From assembly GCA_965117035.1 (NCBI GenBank), contig OZ220748.1, positions 2,108,001 to 2,172,000 on the forward strand: 64,000 nucleotides of DNA, written 5' to 3'. Origin of the DNA: CAZENU01 sp965117035 (lineage in GTDB: Bacteria; Chloroflexota; Dehalococcoidia; Lucifugimonadales; CAZENU01). Positions 1-9,361 of this stretch are shown here, one piece after another. How positions within the stretch are numbered: the first letter of the stretch is position 1; every line of letters starts with the position of its first letter. The translations under genes and the position numbers were made by a program. The notes beneath the pieces are model-generated. The model saw only the letters and a program-made list of their open reading frames with translations. It ran no database searches and was not told where the DNA came from.

Positions 1-2
1 GC

Positions 3-2906
3 ATGACTGGGAGTGACTTGAAGACACAAGAACGCATTGCTGCCGAGAGCTCCAGGCTTCATCGCCTGTTCACCCTGGGCGCTGGTAGCGTTTCGCTGAC
101 CGGCGAAACGCTCCACATCGAAGGATCTATTGGCGGTGGGCCGCGCAAGATACCGGTGGGGTCCATCGACTCGATCACGGTTCGACCGTCGTGGTTTTGG
201 CATCGGTTGACCATCCGCCTGGGCGATGGGACCGAGCGCTCAATCGGAGGCCTCGACGTGAAGGAAGCCGTACGGGTCCGGGATGCGGCAACTGAGGGAG
301 CCGTCCGCGTCGCCAAAGCGGTGAGCCCTGATCTGAAACGGCTTGATGAACAGATGCGCCAACACTTCGCCGGCGACCACTATGCCCGATACAGCGAATC
401 CCGAAAGCTGCACCAGGCCCTAGCTCCGGTCCTACAGGAGTGCAGAGGACTCACCAGAGAGCGTCTCGACCAGGAAGCGGCAGGGGCGATTGGACGGCTT
501 GCTCCCCTCGAATCGGTCGAGGGATTCGAAGGGGCGAGGCGGCGTGCGAACAGCCTCTTCATCTCGAAGAACGTCCCCACGGTGCAGACAGCCGCATCCG
601 GGACCCTTCGGCATCCTCTGACGAAAGAACAGGCCGAAGCGGTTGCCACCGACGAGGACGCGACACTTGTGCTCGCCGGGGCGGGAACGGGCAAGACCTC
701 GGTCATCGTCGGGAAGGTCGCCCATCTCGTCCGTAACGAGGACGTTTCCCCCGACGAAGTTCTGGTCCTGGCGTTCAACCGCAAGGCGGCCGACGAGATA
801 AGAGGACGGCTCAAAGGCGACCTCTCGGCGGCGCACGTCCACACCTTCCACAGCTTCGGTCGCCGCGTCATAGCCGAGTCCGAGTCCGCCCCCACCATCT
901 CGAAGCTCGCAGAGGACGACCTCGCTCTCAAACGCGCCGTCGACGCCATCATCGGCGAGCTCCTCAACGACCCGGAGCAGTCGAAGTCCGTGATCGACTT
1001 CATCATCTACCATCACGCGCCTTACAAGTCTGCATTCGATTTCGACACCCTCTACGAGTACGAGGAGTACGTCCGAGACATCGAGCTGCGGACGCTGAGC
1101 GGGGTCCTGGTCAAGAGTTTCGAGGAGCTTGAGATCGCAAACTACCTCACGGAGCACGGCGTCGAATTCCGGTACGAAGACCCGTACGGGACGGCGACGA
1201 CGACGGCGACGCAGCAACATCGGCAGTACCAGCCGGACTTCTACCTCCCGGGCCACGACATCTACATCGAGCACTTTGCTCTGGACCGTGATGGCCGCCC
1301 TCCGCCCGGCTGGCGAGGGTACGCGGAAGGGGTCGAGTGGAAGAGGGCAATCCACCGTCAACGGGGCTCGACGCTGGTGGAGACCCATAGCTGGCAACAC
1401 CGGCAGGGCGTCCTGCTTGAGACGCTGCGAAGGCGGCTCGAAGAGGCCGGGGTTCGATTCGAGCAGATTCCCCGCCAAGAGTTGGTCCGACGGCTGGCTA
1501 AGGAGCAGACCTCGTGGCTGGCGGGGCTGTTGGCGACTTTTCTGAACCACGTCAAGAGCGGCAGATTGTCATCCGATGAGCTCGAATCTCGCGCCCGGCA
1601 GACGGGCGACCGTCGGCGCAACGAGAGCTTCCTTGACGTTTTCGAGCAGGTGCGCTCCCGCTACCAGAAGCTGCTGGCGGACCAAGGGGAGCTGGACTTC
1701 CACGACCTCATCAACCTTGCCTCAGACCACATTCGCGGGGGCCGATGGAAGCCTCAGTATCGTTACGTTCTGGTGGACGAGTTCCAGGACATATCAGCGG
1801 GGCGGATGGCTCTGCTCCAAGTGCTACGGGAGCAAGACCTGGCTTACTTCCTCGTCGGTGACGACTGGCAGTCGATCTACAGGTTTGTGGGAAGCGACGT
1901 CGGTCTCCTGCGCGATTGCGGCGACCTGCTTGGGCATGTAGAGGAGCGAACGCTGAGCCGGACCTTCCGATTCGCCGACGGCATACTCGGGCCTTCGACG
2001 GCGTTCGTGAAGCGGAACCCGGAACAGACTCAGAGGTCGCTGCTGCCCGCGAGCGAAGGCGAAGATGAGGGGGTCGCCATCGTCGCCGACTCCAGTCCCG
2101 CGGGAGGAATGGAGAGAGCATTGCAGGATATCGAGGCAAGGGCGCAGGGCCAACAGCGAACCGTCCTCACGCTGGGCCGCTACCGTCGACGCCGAGGCGA
2201 GCTTCCCATGTCTCCAAGGAAGGGTTCGCTGAAGGTTGAGTTCAGCACCGCCCATGGAGCGAAGGGCCGCGAGGCCGACTACGTAATCATGCTCAACCTC
2301 AACGACAGCCGTTGGGGGTTCCCTTCCAAGGTCGAGGACGATCCGCTGCTGGAGATGGTGCTGCCCCCGCTTTCCGGGGGAGCGTTCCCGTTTGCGGAGG
2401 AGAGGCGTCTCTTCTACGTGGCGATGACCCGCGCACGAAACGGCGCATATCTGGTAACGGACCCCGTGCATCCATCGACCTTCGTCACGGAGTTGCTCAG
2501 GGAGTCCGACGAGTTGCGTCACATCGGCGAACTCGCTCCTGAGTGTCCGCGTTGCGGCAGAGGTCGCCTACGTCCGTCACCGAGGCCGATGTATCTGGTG
2601 TGCTCCGACTCAAGTTGCGATCACCGCGCGCCCCGCTGCCCTAACTGCGATGCTGGCTACGCACTGGTTGGAGGACATGTAGCCACGTGTACGAATCAGG
2701 TTTGTCGTCGTCCTCCCTCAGTCTGTCCCAGGTGCGGCCTGGGCGTCCTCCGGGTGATTGACGGGAGGTTCGGCCCTTTCTGGGGTTGCTCGGAGTACGG
2801 GTCCCGGCCATCGTGCCGGTTCAAGATGGACGTCAAGAGTAACGCCGTGGATGCAGCCTACCATCCTGGCTTTCGCTCGAAGGCCAGGCGCAGGCGGCCA
2901 CATTGA
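3..2906 (+). CDS. UvrD/Rep-family DNA helicase, helicase IV (HelD)-like, with C-terminal zinc ribbons
   Basis: Superfamily 1 ATP-dependent DNA helicase of 967 residues. An N-terminal beta-rich region resembles the helicase IV N-domain. Walker A GAGTGKT lies near residue 227, the DEFQD Walker B near 592, GDDWQSIY near 619 and VAMTRAR (motif VI) near 806. Around residue 411 a PDFYLPG...IYIEHF stretch followed by ETHSW looks like the helicase IV nuclease-like insertion. The C-terminal ~130 residues hold several CxxC pairs typical of topoisomerase-type zinc ribbons, making it longer than E. coli HelD. The ATG is the third base of the window, so a start further upstream cannot be excluded. It converges on the HEPN/DUF262 pair, and a role in DNA repair or defence is inferred. 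Confidence 0.9.
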   Translation: MTGSDLKTQERIAAESSRLHRLFTLGAGSVSLTGETLHIEGSIGGGPRKIPVGSIDSITVRPSWFWHRLTIRLGDGTERSIGGLDVKEAVRVRDAATEGAVRVAKAVSPDLKRLDEQMRQHFAGDHYARYSESRKLHQALAPVLQECRGLTRERLDQEAAGAIGRLAPLESVEGFEGARRRANSLFISKNVPTVQTAASGTLRHPLTKEQAEAVATDEDATLVLAGAGTGKTSVIVGKVAHLVRNEDVSPDEVLVLAFNRKAADEIRGRLKGDLSAAHVHTFHSFGRRVIAESESAPTISKLAEDDLALKRAVDAIIGELLNDPEQSKSVIDFIIYHHAPYKSAFDFDTLYEYEEYVRDIELRTLSGVLVKSFEELEIANYLTEHGVEFRYEDPYGTATTTATQQHRQYQPDFYLPGHDIYIEHFALDRDGRPPPGWRGYAEGVEWKRAIHRQRGSTLVETHSWQHRQGVLLETLRRRLEEAGVRFEQIPRQELVRRLAKEQTSWLAGLLATFLNHVKSGRLSSDELESRARQTGDRRRNESFLDVFEQVRSRYQKLLADQGELDFHDLINLASDHIRGGRWKPQYRYVLVDEFQDISAGRMALLQVLREQDLAYFLVGDDWQSIYRFVGSDVGLLRDCGDLLGHVEERTLSRTFRFADGILGPSTAFVKRNPEQTQRSLLPASEGEDEGVAIVADSSPAGGMERALQDIEARAQGQQRTVLTLGRYRRRRGELPMSPRKGSLKVEFSTAHGAKGREADYVIMLNLNDSRWGFPSKVEDDPLLEMVLPPLSGGAFPFAEERRLFYVAMTRARNGAYLVTDPVHPSTFVTELLRESDELRHIGELAPECPRCGRGRLRPSPRPMYLVCSDSSCDHRAPRCPNCDAGYALVGGHVATCTNQVCRRPPSVCPRCGLGVLRVIDGRFGPFWGCSEYGSRPSCRFKMDVKSNAVDAAYHPGFRSKARRRRPH

Positions 2907-3039
2907 TCGTAGGCCGCTGTTCCTTCCACTACGCCCCCGTGACTGACCCGACGGGAGTGACTCTCTTGGACTCACTCGGGTTGGACAAGATTGGCAGCGT
3001 CACAGATCTCGCGACAGCGGTATCGAATACCCAGATCAC

Positions 3040-3741
3040 CTATCTGATAGGACATCCCCTATCTCTGAACCAGTCACACACGACTTCGTCGGTAGTTCGA
3101 CAGTATGACTTTACCAGTCCGATCATATTTCGAAGATCTGTAGGTGCTCCCGCAGTATCGAAGTCCCCGTGAGCAATCTTGTTTCGCTGATCGACAACAT
3201 GGTCTATCATGTTCGTACAGGTCGCAAAATCACGTTTCAGTCGCCGAGCCAACTCTCTTTCAAAGTCTCCGATGCCAAATCGTCCTAGGAATGTTCTGAT
3301 ATTACCGTGACTCGGAGTACCAAAGCTGCGAATGAAAACGTCCGATGCTAACGGAGCTGAGAAATTCGGACGGTCATCCCATAGGCGCATGTCACGATTA
3401 ATGAATTCAACGATCTTTAGTCCCACCTTCTCCGGATCCTCGCTCCTAGCGATGTCTCGTATCAAGTCGCGGGAAAGATGGTATCTGAACCTAAGTGACA
3501 TCGCATCCTTACGCAGAGTCCTGTCTCCAATACGAGTGATTGCTAGGGTGGCTAGTTCTTCAATGTAGCCCTCTATGTGGCTGCACAGTAGTACAACGCC
3601 ACTCCTACAAAGGGCTCTCACTCGCATAGAGTAAGGCGGAACAACCTGTTCTCGTGCAATGTTCCCTGCCAGGCTTGTAATTGCGTCGACTTCGTCGAGT
3701 CTCGCTATTAGATTGGAGTAAGCGACTGAGTATCTAGCCAT
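3040..3741 (-). CDS. HEPN-domain RNase-like protein (MAE_28990/MAE_18760-like)
   Basis: All-alpha protein of 233 residues with a HEPN active-site motif near the C-terminus: R186-N-K-I-A-H191 (Rx4H) within DQRNKIAHGDF. An N-terminal segment with SHIEGYIEELA also fits the MAE_28990/RiboL-PSP HEPN group. HEPN proteins of this kind are usually metal-independent RNases in toxin-antitoxin or defence operons. It lies 20 bp downstream of the DUF262 gene on the same strand, so the two are probably co-transcribed. Base composition is clearly more AT-rich than the window average, suggesting recent transfer. The RNase function is family-based; the exact subfamily is from memory. Confidence 0.75.
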   Translation of the reverse strand: MARYSVAYSNLIARLDEVDAITSLAGNIAREQVVPPYSMRVRALCRSGVVLLCSHIEGYIEELATLAITRIGDRTLRKDAMSLRFRYHLSRDLIRDIARSEDPEKVGLKIVEFINRDMRLWDDRPNFSAPLASDVFIRSFGTPSHGNIRTFLGRFGIGDFERELARRLKRDFATCTNMIDHVVDQRNKIAHGDFDTAGAPTDLRNMIGLVKSYCRTTDEVVCDWFRDRGCPIR

Positions 3742-3761
3742 ATAGAAGGCAGCATCGATCT

Positions 3762-4859
3762 TCAGAATAGACCAGCCGTTACTCTCTCTGACCAGAGTTC
3801 GAATCGCCTGATGGTTCTAGACTTGTGATCAATGGAGCGGGTGATAAGGTCAATAAACTCATCATCACGAATCAATGCTTTGTATCTTCGGTAGAATTTC
3901 GCCGCATTACTCTCGACTTTGTTCTTGCGAGCACCTGCAAGACTGTACATCGTAAGATCCATGAGCGCTCGATTGATCACTTGACGTCTAACTAATGGAA
4001 GGCGCCGAAAACATTCGGTTGGCTCGAAAATAATCAGGCAATTGCGAATTGTCTTTCGCCACAGCAATGCGAGTCGTTCGATCTCTTCTTCAGGGTATTC
4101 GCGCCCGAGCGTTGCGATATCGTTGAGCCAGCGTTTCTGTGGTGTCCTGTAGCCACCAAGACCTTGGATCTGGAAAGCAAAGAACCGCAAGATGAGCTCT
4201 TCGTCACGCATACGGCGATCCGGTTTCCTTCGGTTCAGGATCTTCAGCCATGAGGGATGAGTTGCAAGTCCACCGAGGAGGTCGATTAGTGCACCTCGAG
4301 AAATGCTGTTGCGCAACTCTTGACTGTTGAGGGGCATCGTGTTCGTATTGAGTCGTTCGAAAACCTCGAAGCGGATATCAGGGTCCGAGTCATTGGTTAC
4401 GATGACACATCTCAGAGTGTACGTTTCAAGTTTCCGACGCAACCTAGGCGGAAGTTGATGAAACCGCTTGCCGTTCAGATTCGTGAGGACATCTAGGTCA
4501 ACTAATCGGAATTGATTATCAGCGAATCGATAGATGGAATAGATTCTTTGCTGGCCATCGATGACATCGAGTGCGAAGTCACTATCCTGTGCCAAGTAAC
4601 AAGGCGGAATTGGGACATTCAGCAGTATGGACTCGATTAGTCGGGAGGCGAGACGATTCGACCATACATACCGCCGCTGGAATTTCGGCCTTTCACTTAA
4701 TTGACGAAGATGTACTGTCCCGTTATCGACCTGTGTCAGCAGAGAGGAGACTACTAGGTCGTATGGCTGCGTTACTAAGCGGGGGCTGGAAATAGGCTGT
4801 TCCTCAGGATCTCTTTCGTGCTCTGCGTGCTCGTCCTCATAGATACGGGGGGTGGTCAT
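3762..4859 (-). CDS. DUF262 (GmrSD/ParB-like) domain protein
   Basis: 365-residue protein with the DUF262 signature: FQRRYVW at residues 60-66 and the nuclease/NTPase-like motif DGQQR at 101-105, followed by a long helical region. DUF262 is the N-terminal domain of the GmrS/GmrD type IV restriction enzymes and is common in antiphage loci. Here it stands alone, without the DUF1524 HNH domain, and a HEPN protein follows it. The effector may therefore be the HEPN RNase rather than an HNH DNase. The gene is AT-richer than its surroundings. ATG start; the promoter should lie in the divergent 270-bp region shared with the RHH gene. Confidence 0.8.
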   Translation of the reverse strand: MTTPRIYEDEHAEHERDPEEQPISSPRLVTQPYDLVVSSLLTQVDNGTVHLRQLSERPKFQRRYVWSNRLASRLIESILLNVPIPPCYLAQDSDFALDVIDGQQRIYSIYRFADNQFRLVDLDVLTNLNGKRFHQLPPRLRRKLETYTLRCVIVTNDSDPDIRFEVFERLNTNTMPLNSQELRNSISRGALIDLLGGLATHPSWLKILNRRKPDRRMRDEELILRFFAFQIQGLGGYRTPQKRWLNDIATLGREYPEEEIERLALLWRKTIRNCLIIFEPTECFRRLPLVRRQVINRALMDLTMYSLAGARKNKVESNAAKFYRRYKALIRDDEFIDLITRSIDHKSRTIRRFELWSERVTAGLF

Positions 4860-5129
4860 GTCTTACAGCCTTCCTACGACATATGTGAGTTGAGTCACGG
4901 CGACATTGCAGTCTGCTACAGAAATCCGTTTGCGCCGACTCGTGCCCTATGGCTAGCTGAATAGTATCATATGAGTCAGAGCAAACGCCCGCGCAACCAC
5001 GGCTTTGGCCATCGCGTCTTACCAGGCGGCAGGAAGAGCCTGAGAGAGCGAGATAGTCTGTCGGTACGGGCGGAGGCCAGTTGACAGTCAACTAGTGGAT
5101 GATCCATGATATAGAGAGTAAGACAGCTT
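4860..5129. promoter_or_regulatory. Divergent regulatory region between DUF262 and the RHH/recombinase operon
   Basis: 270-bp non-coding stretch. A perfect palindrome, GTTGACAGTCAAC, occupies 5080-5092 and contains TTGACA (5081-5086), a good -35 for the rightward operon; CATGAT at 5105-5110 is a fair -10 at 18-bp spacing. A palindrome overlapping a -35 just upstream of a ribbon-helix-helix gene is the usual arrangement for autorepression. The assignment is inferred. Confidence 0.5.
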
Positions 5130-5372
5130 ATGACAAACCGGCTCATCAACAGAAACACCAAGACGATCACCTTCTCTCTGCCGCCTGAGATGGCCGAGCA
5201 GGTGCAAGACGTGATGCGCGACGAGGGCCGCACCATGAGCGAGCTCATTCGCGAGGCCCTTCGCAACTACATGGAGGAGCGGGATTGGCTCAGAACCATC
5301 CGGTACGAGAGGCTCCGCGCTCGCCATGCCGACCAGGAAGATTCACAGGGAGACAAAGGGAGAACAGCATGA
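5130..5372 (+). CDS. Ribbon-helix-helix (CopG/MetJ-fold) transcriptional regulator
   Basis: 80-residue protein. Residues ~10-45 carry the RHH pattern: a beta strand KTITFSLP, a helix PEMAEQVQDVM and RTMSELIREALRNYM. RHH dimers bind palindromic DNA through the paired strands. Its stop codon overlaps the recombinase start as ATGA (5369-5372), so the two are translationally coupled. It probably controls recombinase expression; a role as an accessory or directionality factor is possible but unsupported. The candidate operator is the palindrome at 5080-5092. Confidence 0.8.
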   Translation: MTNRLINRNTKTITFSLPPEMAEQVQDVMRDEGRTMSELIREALRNYMEERDWLRTIRYERLRARHADQEDSQGDKGRTA

Positions 5373-6946
5373 AGGAAAAGCACCTACAGCCGCTCACGCC
5401 GGCGGCGCTCTACGCCAGAGTATCCAGCGACCGGCAGGACGTGGACCTGTCCGTGTCCGCCCAGATCCGGGCGCTCAAGGACTATGCCAGGGCCAACGGC
5501 TACTCCGTCGTCCGCGAGTACGTGGACGAGGCCCAGAGCGGCCGAGTCGCCGACAGGCCACAATTCAAGGAGATGATCGAGGAGGGCAGCAAGTCCAAGG
5601 CCCCCTTCGAGGTCATCTTGGTATGGAAATTCAGCCGCTTCACCAGGAAGCGCGAGCACGCCGTGGCCTTCAAGTCCCAGCTGCGGCGCAAGGGCATCCG
5701 CGTAGTGTCCATCACCGAGCACGCCGACGACTCTCCGACTGGCAAGCTCATGGAAGCCATCATCGAGAGCGTGGACGAATTCTACAGCGAGAATCTTGCC
5801 CAAGACGTCGTCCGGGGGATGAGGGAGGCCGCATCACGCGGCTTCTTCATGGCTTCCATAGCCCCCTTCGGCTACAGGCGCGTCAAGGTCAGCGACGGGG
5901 TGAAGGAGCGGCCCGTGCTGGAGATCGACCCGGCCACCGCCCCGGTGGTGAAGGAGATATTCGAAAGCTCTCTCAGAGGCAACGGCCTCAAGGAGATATG
6001 CAAGGAGCTGAACGGCCGGGGCATCACCAACAGGGGCAATCGCTGGAACAAGGGAAGTCTCCACTACATGTTGACCAACGAGGCCTACACCGGCACCGCC
6101 GTCTGGGGCAAGACCAGCAAGGGACAAGAGGCCGCCGACCCTGTAAGGGTAGCGGGAGCGTGGCCCCAGCTGGTGTCGAGGGAGCTGTTCGACGACGTTC
6201 AGCAGGCGATGCGGGAGCGTGCCCCGAAGGTGCAGAGGCCCGCGAGGGTAGGGAGCAAGTTCCTGTTGAGCGGTCTGCTCAAGTGCGGCGTGTGCGGCAA
6301 GAGCTACTTGGCCCAGGGAGCCAAGAGCGGCCGGTTCGCCTACTACGTTTGCAGCACCCTCCATCGGGAGGGCGCCGGAACGTGCAGCGCCCGCTACCTG
6401 AACGCCCCGAAGCTGGAGACTTTCGTGGTGGAGAAGATCAGGGAGCGGATTCTGAACGAGGAGACCATCCTGGCGCTTGTGAAGATGGTGGCCGAGGAGG
6501 TCGACGCGATGGCCGGAGAGCATTCCGGCAGGTTGGAGGTCATCGAGGAGGAGCTATCCGACGTCAGGAAGCGGCTGGAGAAGCTCTATGAGGCCATAGA
6601 GACCAGCGACCTGACCCTGGAGGTCCTGTCGCCACGCATCTTCTCTCTGAGGCATCGAGAAGAGCAGCTGGAGGCTGCGAGAAACGACGTCGAGACCCAG
6701 CTTGAGCGGCGTAGGGTGGAGCTACCCAAGACCAAGGAGATCACCCGATACGTGGCGGACTTCCGGGACTTCTTGAAGGATGGGACGATCCCCGAGCGGA
6801 AGGCGCTCATCCGCAACTTCGTTGAGGGCATCGAGGTGGACGGCGACGAGGCGACGCTGACGTACACGGTCCCCATGCCCAGCGACGGTGCGATCTCAGA
6901 ATCGGCCCCGGTTCTTGATTTTATCAAGTCAGGGGTATCCTCTTAG
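5369..6946 (+). CDS. Large serine recombinase (site-specific integrase/resolvase family)
   Basis: 525-residue recombinase. The N-terminal resolvase domain begins YARVSSDRQ, with the catalytic serine at residue 19. A Recombinase domain follows, then a zinc ribbon (CGVCGKS ... YYVCS ... GTC, about residues 305-345) and a coiled-coil region around 390-450, the order seen in phage and transposon large serine integrases. The start is the ATG that overlaps the RHH stop; a longer reading frame from 5285 only reads through the RHH gene. It likely mobilised the 3-7 kb island. No att core could be identified by eye. Confidence 0.92.
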   Translation: MKEKHLQPLTPAALYARVSSDRQDVDLSVSAQIRALKDYARANGYSVVREYVDEAQSGRVADRPQFKEMIEEGSKSKAPFEVILVWKFSRFTRKREHAVAFKSQLRRKGIRVVSITEHADDSPTGKLMEAIIESVDEFYSENLAQDVVRGMREAASRGFFMASIAPFGYRRVKVSDGVKERPVLEIDPATAPVVKEIFESSLRGNGLKEICKELNGRGITNRGNRWNKGSLHYMLTNEAYTGTAVWGKTSKGQEAADPVRVAGAWPQLVSRELFDDVQQAMRERAPKVQRPARVGSKFLLSGLLKCGVCGKSYLAQGAKSGRFAYYVCSTLHREGAGTCSARYLNAPKLETFVVEKIRERILNEETILALVKMVAEEVDAMAGEHSGRLEVIEEELSDVRKRLEKLYEAIETSDLTLEVLSPRIFSLRHREEQLEAARNDVETQLERRRVELPKTKEITRYVADFRDFLKDGTIPERKALIRNFVEGIEVDGDEATLTYTVPMPSDGAISESAPVLDFIKSGVSS

Positions 6947-7147
6947 GATCGCACACGCGTGAGCGCCGCGATAAGGCCCAAAGGGGCTGTTGGCGGGCCA
7001 GCGCCCGTTAGTCCAGGCTGCCGGACCCTGGAGGCTCTCAGGGGGTGCGGCGTTGCTACGGACGAAATCCGGTTGGTAACCTAGAGCGCGTGGCCGAAGT
7101 TGCCGAGACTGCGAGAAGCATAGCCAAGAGCAGGGGTTGTCACGGTC
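6947..7147. other. Non-coding gap downstream of the recombinase
   Basis: About 200 bp with no convincing ORF, tRNA or terminator. An attachment site for the adjacent serine recombinase could lie here, but no direct repeat was recognised. Confidence 0.3.
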
Positions 7148-8752
7148 GTGGAGGCTCGACACCAGCCACTATTCCCGCCCGGATTGGGAAGGCTTCATCC
7201 CTGGCAGTTCTCGGGAGTGAGCCACCAGGAGATAGAACCGATCAGGAGCGAAGAGGCGTTGTTCAGTCCGACTATTCGAGCGCGGCGCAAGGACAATCGA
7301 TCATTGGCACGTGGCTTGCGAGTCATTCTCCGACCCCGTCGTCGTCTCCTGAGAGCAGGCGTCGTATTCTTGGTCGTCTCAGCGATCGTCTCCCTTGCAG
7401 CCTGTGACGCAGGCGACCAGGCGCCGTTGGATGCGCCGGCGGTTGCGCCGCTTTCGATCCCGGAGTTGCTGGAGCCGACGTTCGACGGGGAGGGCGTTGC
7501 GCACTATGACCTCAGGATCGGAAAATCACGCCACGACTACCGGCAGGCGGCCCTGACGGACACCTATTCCTACAACGGCATGTCCGTGCTCGGCCCCACA
7601 CTTCGTCTCAGAACCGGAGACTCGGTGGTCATCAGCGTCACTAACGAGTTGGACGAGACCACAACGACGCACTGGCATGGCGCCGACGTCCCTGCCGAGG
7701 ACGACGGCGGGCCGCACAGTCTTATCGAACCCGGGACAACCTGGGTGGCCGACTTCGACGTGATCCAGCCTGCAGCCACCCTCTGGTATCACCCGCATGC
7801 ACATGGCTCCACAGCCGAGCATGTCTACCGCGGCGCCGCTGGTCTGATAATCATCGAAGACGACAACCCCGCCGCCGCGGCGCTACCGGCCACCTACGGC
7901 GTCGACGACATTCCTGTCATCATCCAGGACAGGGACTTCACCGAGGACGGCCAACTCGACTTCGCCATAGACGGAGGTGAGAACGGCAACCTCGATGGCA
8001 CGTTGACGGTGAACGGAACGATCGGCCCGTACGTCGAAGTGCCCGAAGGGTTGGTCCGGCTCCGGATCCTGAACGGAAGCCAGGCCCGCATCTACCACCT
8101 CAGCGTCGAGGGGGCCGACATGACCAAGATCGCCTCCGACGGCGGCTACCTGGCTGGTCCTGTAGTAATCGAGCAACTCGTGCTGGCGCCCGGGGACCGA
8201 GCCGAGATCATCGTCAATGTCGGGATGGAATCCGCCGCCCTGGTCGACAGTACGTTAGGCCGGGTGCTGGAGCTACGCCCGAACGGATCGGCTCCAGGCA
8301 CGGGCATGCTTCCGGACAAGCTCGCCGCCATAGAGCGAATATCCGAGTCGGAGATCACGGTCGACCGGAGTTTCCACATGGACGACGTGCGCAACTTCTG
8401 GGAGTTCGACCCAAGCTGGGCGATCAATGGAGTCCAGATGGACATGGGCAGGATCGACGTAAGGGTGCGACTCGGAGATACCGAGCGCTGGACTCTCACC
8501 GCCGGTGAGGGCCAGCACGTGTTCCACCCACACCAGATCCAGTTTCAGATACTGTCGATCAACGGCGAACCTCCGCCACCAGAGGATTCAGGTTGGGAGG
8601 ACTCCGTGCTGGTGAATCCCGAGCGCGAGGTCGTTATTGTCGCCCGATTCAAGACCTACGCCGCTGAGGACATCCCGTACATGTTCCATTGCCATATTCT
8701 CGATCACGAGGACCTGGGCATGATGGGGCAATTCCTCGTCATCGACGAGTAA
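7148..8752 (+). CDS. Multicopper oxidase, exported and probably lipid-anchored
   Basis: Three-cupredoxin-domain multicopper oxidase with all four copper motifs: HWHG (in THWHGADVP), HPHAHG, HPHQIQF and the C-terminal HCHILDHEDLGMM carrying type 1 and trinuclear ligands. Members oxidise metal ions or phenolics while reducing O2 to water. An arginine-rich stretch followed by a hydrophobic helix ending in SLAAC looks like a lipoprotein signal peptide. The open frame starts with GTG at 7148, but the signal peptide begins much later; TTG at 7316 (478 residues) is a plausible true start. It appears to be a single gene. Confidence 0.9.
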   Translation: MEARHQPLFPPGLGRLHPWQFSGVSHQEIEPIRSEEALFSPTIRARRKDNRSLARGLRVILRPRRRLLRAGVVFLVVSAIVSLAACDAGDQAPLDAPAVAPLSIPELLEPTFDGEGVAHYDLRIGKSRHDYRQAALTDTYSYNGMSVLGPTLRLRTGDSVVISVTNELDETTTTHWHGADVPAEDDGGPHSLIEPGTTWVADFDVIQPAATLWYHPHAHGSTAEHVYRGAAGLIIIEDDNPAAAALPATYGVDDIPVIIQDRDFTEDGQLDFAIDGGENGNLDGTLTVNGTIGPYVEVPEGLVRLRILNGSQARIYHLSVEGADMTKIASDGGYLAGPVVIEQLVLAPGDRAEIIVNVGMESAALVDSTLGRVLELRPNGSAPGTGMLPDKLAAIERISESEITVDRSFHMDDVRNFWEFDPSWAINGVQMDMGRIDVRVRLGDTERWTLTAGEGQHVFHPHQIQFQILSINGEPPPPEDSGWEDSVLVNPEREVVIVARFKTYAAEDIPYMFHCHILDHEDLGMMGQFLVIDE

Positions 8753-8884
8753 CTTGGCGACCTGACGTCAAGTCTGGTGGGTCGTCGCGGGTGTCCATCA
8801 GGACGGACTACATGGGGTCGGGTGTTCGAGCCTCCAGCGCACCGTTTCCAAGGTCGTAGACCCTCGAATCGGAAGGCTGAGGGA

Positions 8885-9172
8885 CTACACGCCTTCGACG
8901 ACCACCATGTTGATGTTGGAGGACCTCGAGCGGATATCGTCGAGCGCGACGTACTCCGGCGAGCTCAGCCAGGCATGGACCTGCTGGACGCTGTCGAACT
9001 CGAGGATGGCGAGACGCTTCGGCGTCCAGTCACCCAGTACGACCTCGAGCCCGCCCCCACGCGCCACGAATCTGCCGCCGTGAGCCTCGACGGTGCTCGT
9101 CACCCGCTCGCGAAACTCTCCATAGAGACTCTCGTCCGTTATCTCGACCTCGGTTATCACGTACGCTGACAT
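8885..9172 (-). CDS. DUF1330 domain protein
   Basis: 95-residue ferredoxin-like alpha+beta protein. The pattern YGEFRERVTSTVEAHGGRF ... GDWTPKR ... ILEFDS ... AWLSSPEY is typical of DUF1330, whose biochemical role is unknown. The ATG at 9172 is preceded by a GGAG ribosome site; a longer frame from 9217 lacks similarity. Confidence 0.85.
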   Translation of the reverse strand: MSAYVITEVEITDESLYGEFRERVTSTVEAHGGRFVARGGGLEVVLGDWTPKRLAILEFDSVQQVHAWLSSPEYVALDDIRSRSSNINMVVVEGV

Positions 9173-9361
9173 GCCTGCACTCTCCTTCGGGTTCGGTGTC
9201 CACCAGAATGGCGCCACGCCTCCCGTTCCGCGGTCACGGCTGGTCCGTGACGAGTATTGTACACACCTGTGGAACGCGGCAGAGCATGGCCGATCTTACC
9301 CTGTTGGCTCGCCTCAGCCGCCGAGACCATCGACGATCTCTTCATGTGCCCGAGGAGGCGG

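Noticed and set aside
5285..5368. Longer N-terminus for the serine recombinase
   Set aside because: The extra 28 residues come from the RHH gene in another frame; the ATGA overlap start gives the normal resolvase N-terminus.
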